A DNA stretch of 10,090 bases from Chloroflexota bacterium (GTDB taxonomy: Bacteria > Chloroflexota > Dehalococcoidia > Lucifugimonadales > JADFKI01). The notes under the pieces were generated by a model, which ran no database searches, had not been told where the DNA came from, and was given only the letters and a program-made list of their open reading frames with translations. Made by a program: the position numbers and the translations under genes. Positions 7,711-10,090 of the stretch are shown piece after piece (the first letter of the stretch is position 1; the number at the start of each line of letters is the position of its first letter). The stretch covers positions 1 through 10,090 of the forward strand of contig JAGGDZ010000429.1 in the NCBI GenBank assembly GCA_024648655.1, written 5' to 3'.

Positions 7711-8175
7711 TTAGAGGGGTTCCGTCTTGAAGACGATCTTGTCGAGGGCGTACTTACCGCCGCCGATGACGCCGATGATGCCTGCGATAATGAACCAGAG
7801 GATCGTTACCTCACCGCCGTGCGCGCCAAATCCGCCCTCAGCCGGGTATAGATGAGGCCATGGCCAAACGGGGCTGTTCGCATGCACCATGAAGTAGGCG
7901 ATTATCATGGTTACGCATAGCGCGCCTGCGCCCAAACGAGTCAGCAACCCCAAGCCAATCAGCAGCGCCGAGATTAGCTCGACCCATCCTGCGATGTCCA
8001 CCATTGGCGAGAGCGGATGCGCGCCAGCCGGAAAGCCCCAGAGACCAAATGCCTTTTGGATACCGTGTAGAAATGCCAATATAGCGAATACCACGCGGAA
8101 CAGAAGCCAGAACTCGTCCGCGTACTTTTCCAGAATACCACCAAAAATTCCGGGTTGAGCATCCTGCGCCTGCAT
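7711..8175 (-). CDS. DoxX family membrane protein
   Basis: Small integral membrane protein of the DoxX family, 154 residues with four predicted membrane helices (about residues 24-42, 62-79, 83-98 and 123-138). Family marks are the first helix ending in HGIQK (residues 37-41), a membrane-embedded Glu in GWVELISALLIGLGLLTR (residues 63-80), and the C-terminal GGGKYALDKI segment. DoxX relatives have been linked to quinone or thiosulfate oxidation and redox homeostasis, but for a stand-alone member the role is not known. I place the start at the ATG ending at 8175 because GGGGAGGAGG lies 5 nt upstream. The frame stays open upstream to a TTG at 8280, but that TTG is the first triplet of the -35 box, so it cannot be the start of a transcript from that promoter. 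The gene is divergent from ppk2 and upstream of otsA. Confidence 0.93.
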   Translation of the reverse strand: MQAQDAQPGIFGGILEKYADEFWLLFRVVFAILAFLHGIQKAFGLWGFPAGAHPLSPMVDIAGWVELISALLIGLGLLTRLGAGALCVTMIIAYFMVHANSPVWPWPHLYPAEGGFGAHGGEVTILWFIIAGIIGVIGGGKYALDKIVFKTEPL

Positions 8176-8180
8176 AAATA

Positions 8181-8190
8181 CCTCCTCCCC
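8181..8190 (-). promoter_or_regulatory. Very strong Shine-Dalgarno sequence of doxX
   Basis: On the minus strand GGGGAGGAGG is followed by a 5-nt spacer (TATTT) and ATG. It is the best ribosome binding site in the window and decides the doxX start at 8175. It suggests high translation of the small membrane protein compared with the weak site of otsA. Confidence 0.9.
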
Positions 8191-8251
8191 AATGGGATAC
8201 TTCATAAATCCGCTCATATATAAAATTGAGCATACCCATATATTGGCAGTT

Positions 8252-8280
8252 AGTATCTTACGGTTTGTTATCAGTGTCAA
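8252..8280 (-). promoter_or_regulatory. Predicted sigma70-type promoter of doxX
   Basis: The minus strand reads TTGACA (8280-8275, perfect -35 consensus), a 17-bp spacer, then GATACT (8257-8252, 4 of 6 match to TATAAT). The start point would be near 8245, giving a leader of about 70 nt before the ATG at 8175. Just upstream of the -35 box lie two CAAGAAAT direct repeats flanking TGTTAACA, a possible regulator site. Confidence 0.55.
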
Positions 8281-8449
8281 TACTTCCGCAAGAAATGTGT
8301 TAACAAGAAATTTACACGAAGCGCTAGAGACGATTCCACAGATGCATAATTAGCCCAACCTGTGGGCTGCGTCTTCGTTCCGAACCGGTGATGTCTGTGA
8401 TACGGATGGATGATTGGATTGTCAAGGGGAGTTTTTGAATCGATGGCCA

Positions 8450-8569
8450 GGATGAATAGGATGAGACTGGGAGTGAATAGGACGAGACTGGGAGTGAATG
8501 GTATGAAATGGGAGTGAGTGGTACGAAATGGGAGTGAATGGTATGAAATGGGAGTGAGTGGTACGAAAT
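8450..8569. repeat. 20-bp tandem repeat array with 40-bp higher-order period
   Basis: Four 20-bp units at 8490, 8510, 8530 and 8550 alternate between GGGAGTGAATGGTATGAAAT and GGGAGTGAGTGGTACGAAAT, so 8490-8529 and 8530-8569 are identical 40-bp blocks. A related 21-bp unit (8469-8489) and a degenerate 19-bp unit (8450-8468) precede them. The plus strand is almost free of C. The array ends about 80 bp upstream of the ppk2 -35 box. Identical 40-bp blocks point to recent duplication by slippage or unequal exchange. A regulatory role is possible but unproven. Confidence 0.92.
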
Positions 8570-8610
8570 ATGACGTAGTATGGTTTGGATGGGAATGGCG
8601 CGGCGTTCGT

Positions 8611-8642
8611 GGGAATGGGGTGTAAAGGGAATGGGGTGGAAA
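8611..8642 (+). repeat. 16-bp tandem duplication forming a G-quadruplex motif upstream of ppk2
   Basis: GGGAATGGGGTGTAAA (8611-8626) is followed directly by GGGAATGGGGTGGAAA (8627-8642), 15 of 16 identical. Together they give four G-runs with loops AAT, TGTAAA and AAT (8611-8636), which satisfies the usual G3+N1-7 intramolecular quadruplex rule. A related GGGAATGG begins at 8591. The motif ends 11 bp before the ppk2 -35 box, on the non-template strand. Confidence 0.8.
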
Positions 8643-8647
8643 GCTTG

Positions 8648-8676
8648 TTGTTTATGGTTGTGCCGCTGGCTATAAT
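8648..8676 (+). promoter_or_regulatory. Predicted promoter of the ppk2-Nudix unit
   Basis: A perfect -10 box TATAAT (8671-8676) lies 17 bp after TTGTTT (8648-8653, 3 of 6 match to TTGACA). The start point would be near 8683, leaving a leader of about 50 nt. A TTG codon at 8676 that would extend the ppk2 frame upstream overlaps the last base of the -10 box, so it would lie outside the transcript. Confidence 0.6.
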
Positions 8677-8735
8677 TGGGGTATGAGGCTTGGGATAATA
8701 GTCAATTATTGATAGCAGTTCGCGCGGTGTTTCCG

Positions 8736-9641
8736 ATGGCTATGACGCAGGCGAACCACTATACATACACGAGAGACGGGATACTGCCGCATACGGAGGC
8801 GCGGCAGTATGATGTTGCTGCGTTTCGTGATGTGAATTACAGCGCGTACCGTGCGGAGCTGCGGGAGTTGCGCCTGCAACTGCTTATGATGCAGGAGTGG
8901 GTGATGGAACAGGGGTTGCGCGTGGCGGTGGTGCTAGAGGGGCGAGACGCAGCGGGCAAGGGATCGACCGCGTCGGGGATTACGCACTACCTGAATCCGA
9001 AGTCCGCTGAGGTGATCGAGCAGGGGATTCCCTCGCCGAGACAGATGCGGAACTGGCTGGGGACTTACTACAAGCTGATGCCGGCGGCAGGGAATATCAC
9101 GATATTCGACCGGTCGTGGTATTCGCGGGCTATCATTCAGCCGGCGCTGGGGTTCTGCTCAATGCGACAGTACAGCTACTTCATGACGCATGTGAACGAC
9201 TGGGAGCGGCGTGTGATGGACGAGGGCGTGCACCTACTAAAGATATACCTGTCGGTGTCTAAGGAGGCGCAGGACCTGCGCTTTCGGATACGGCAGGACA
9301 GCGACTTGCAGTACTGGAAGTATTCGCCAACGGATCGAAGGGTTGCGGAGCGGTGGCAGTTGCTGACATACTTCAAGGAGCGCATGTTTGCGGTTACTTC
9401 GACCGACTACGCGCCGTGGGTGATTATCGACTCCGACAACAAGCACCAGGCACGACTGAACACGATACATTACATCCTGAGCAGCTTTGAGTACGAGGGC
9501 AAGGACCTGAGCCTGAAGGCGATAGAGGCGGGAGTGGACCGAAGCAATAGGCCGCGGAACGTGGTGGTGGATGGGGTGCTTTTCAGAGAGATGACGCCGG
9601 AGCAGGTCGCCGTGCTTGAGCGGATAATGATACATGTCTAG
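8736..9641 (+). CDS. ppk2: PPK2-family polyphosphate kinase
   Basis: Cytoplasmic enzyme of the family that moves phosphate between polyphosphate and nucleotides (ADP/GDP to ATP/GTP, or AMP to ADP). Counting from ATG 8736 it has 301 residues, normal for a single-domain PPK2. The Walker A reads EGRDAAGKGST (residues 68-78, K75), the Walker B region ITIFDRSWYSRA (residues 121-132, D125, R126), and a basic lid follows at FRIRQDSDLQYWKYSPTD. PWVIIDSDNKHQARLN is also a family block. The loop after Walker A reads GKGSTASGI rather than the common GKGGTIKRI, and RNWLGTYY replaces the usual QWYFQRY-like segment, so this is a divergent member and its acceptor is uncertain. ATG 8742 is an alternative start; neither has a clear Shine-Dalgarno sequence. 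The 3' end overlaps the Nudix gene by 8 bp. Confidence 0.93.
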   Translation: MAMTQANHYTYTRDGILPHTEARQYDVAAFRDVNYSAYRAELRELRLQLLMMQEWVMEQGLRVAVVLEGRDAAGKGSTASGITHYLNPKSAEVIEQGIPSPRQMRNWLGTYYKLMPAAGNITIFDRSWYSRAIIQPALGFCSMRQYSYFMTHVNDWERRVMDEGVHLLKIYLSVSKEAQDLRFRIRQDSDLQYWKYSPTDRRVAERWQLLTYFKERMFAVTSTDYAPWVIIDSDNKHQARLNTIHYILSSFEYEGKDLSLKAIEAGVDRSNRPRNVVVDGVLFREMTPEQVAVLERIMIHV

Positions 9642-10086
9642 CAATGAACTGCCACAGATGGCTGCCGCCGGGGGGCTTGTGCTCTGCGGCGGCCATGCAC
9701 TACTAATTCGCAAGCACGGACAATGGGACATCCCCAAAGGCAAGAAGAAGAGAAGGGAAAAGGCGGAGAAGTGCGCGCTGCGCGAGGTGTCTGAGGAGAC
9801 GGGGCTGGACAGGGCACGGCTGTCGATTCGGCGCAAGTTCTGCCGGTCTAGCTACATTACTTACTATGCCAGCAAGCCGGTGAATAAGACGGTTGACTGG
9901 TTTCTAATGGACTATGCCGGGTCATTGCATGACAGGCTGACGCCGGACCTCGGCGAAAACATCGACCTTTGCGTGTGGGTGCCCTTCGATGAACTGTTGG
10001 ACAGGATGCAGACGGCGCGAAGGTATCTGCGCGGCGATGTGAAGGCGGCTATTGGCGAGGCTATTGGAGTGGCGGCGCCGGTGTGA
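9634..10086 (+). CDS. Nudix hydrolase
   Basis: A 150-residue enzyme of the family that cleaves nucleoside diphosphates linked to another moiety, using divalent metal. The 23-residue Nudix box is exact: G36, five residues, E42, seven residues, then REVSEETGL (residues 50-58) with metal ligands E51, E54 and E55. The upstream strand GGLVLCGGHALLIRKHGQWDIPKGK is also typical. The segment entering the box is unusually basic (KGKKKRREKAEK), which could suit a polyanionic substrate. The ATG lies inside the end of ppk2 (overlap 9634-9641), with only a weak GAG-rich ribosome site, so translational coupling to ppk2 is likely. Substrates such as NTPs, dinucleoside polyphosphates or polyphosphate are possible; sequence alone does not decide. 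Confidence 0.95.
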   Translation: MSSNELPQMAAAGGLVLCGGHALLIRKHGQWDIPKGKKKRREKAEKCALREVSEETGLDRARLSIRRKFCRSSYITYYASKPVNKTVDWFLMDYAGSLHDRLTPDLGENIDLCVWVPFDELLDRMQTARRYLRGDVKAAIGEAIGVAAPV

Positions 10087-10090
10087 GCGC

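Larger units (their letters stand above)
8176..8735. other. Long divergent intergenic region between doxX and ppk2
   Basis: About 560 bp without a supportable gene. From left to right it holds the doxX leader and promoter (8176-8280), an 8-bp direct repeat pair with a central palindrome (8289-8311), a small AGCCCA/TGGGCT hairpin (8352-8368), an otherwise featureless stretch with scattered GGAT words (8369-8449), a 20-bp tandem repeat array (8450-8569), G-rich repeats (8591-8642), the ppk2 promoter (8648-8676) and the ppk2 leader. The 20-bp period of the array is not a multiple of three, which argues against a coding role. Confidence 0.8.

Noticed and set aside
8176..8280. 35-residue N-terminal extension of the DoxX protein
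   Set aside because: It would start within the -35 box and ignore the strong Shine-Dalgarno sequence at 8181-8190.
8336..8368. Two mutually exclusive small stems (CCACAG/CTGTGG and AGCCCA/TGGGCT), as a riboswitch or attenuator
   Set aside because: Both lie upstream of the predicted promoters on each strand, so they are probably not transcribed as a leader; 6-bp stems of this kind are expected by chance.
8450..8569. The repeat array as a CRISPR array or replication iterons
   Set aside because: The units are directly adjacent with no unique spacers, which rules out CRISPR; no replication initiator gene or AT-rich origin segment is nearby.
8676..8735. TTG-initiated 20-residue N-terminal extension of the polyphosphate kinase
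   Set aside because: The TTG overlaps the perfect TATAAT box, and the extension has no PPK2-like sequence; ATG 8736 is preferred.

Overview
The window looks like ordinary bacterial chromosome: moderately GC-rich, densely coded, with short intergenic gaps except for one long divergent spacer. No rRNA, tRNA, transposase, integrase, phage gene or CRISPR array is visible. The gene content (peptide/nickel-type ABC transporter, fused MFS/spermidine synthase, OtsA, DoxX, PPK2, Nudix) and the frequent use of the AUA Ile codon remind me of uncultivated Chloroflexota (Dehalococcoidia/SAR202-like). That placement is a low-confidence impression, because no phylogenetic marker gene is present.

Left half (1-6152, plus strand): a 5'-truncated family 5 solute-binding protein gene is followed by a 285-bp gap holding a short GC palindrome and a small repeat element. 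Next is an unrecognised P-loop-kinase-like gene whose Walker A lysine position is threonine. After a further 207-bp gap come two tightly spaced DppB/DppC-type permease genes and, 12 bp later, a fused membrane/spermidine-synthase-like gene. The transporter set has no ATPase gene in view. The kinase-like gene separates the binding-protein gene from its expected permease partners.

Middle (6175-8280, minus strand): trehalose-6-phosphate synthase (otsA) lies downstream of a DoxX-family membrane protein gene. A perfect 13-bp inverted repeat between them could terminate doxX. It also coincides with the predicted start point of a possible otsA promoter. doxX has a very strong Shine-Dalgarno sequence and a consensus -35 box, which fix its start at 8175 rather than further upstream.

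Right part (8176-10090): a ~560-bp divergent spacer separates doxX from ppk2. It holds an array of 20-bp tandem repeats (including two identical 40-bp double units), a 16-bp tandem duplication that forms a textbook G-quadruplex motif, and a promoter with a perfect TATAAT box. That promoter drives a two-gene unit: a PPK2-family polyphosphate kinase overlapping by 8 bp a Nudix hydrolase with an exact Nudix box.

I see no defence island or clearly new multi-gene system. The most unusual points are the lysine-less P-loop protein inside the transporter cluster, the repeat/G-quadruplex array in front of ppk2, and the coupled PPK2-Nudix pair opposite a trehalose/DoxX unit, which together may be a stress or energy-storage neighbourhood.
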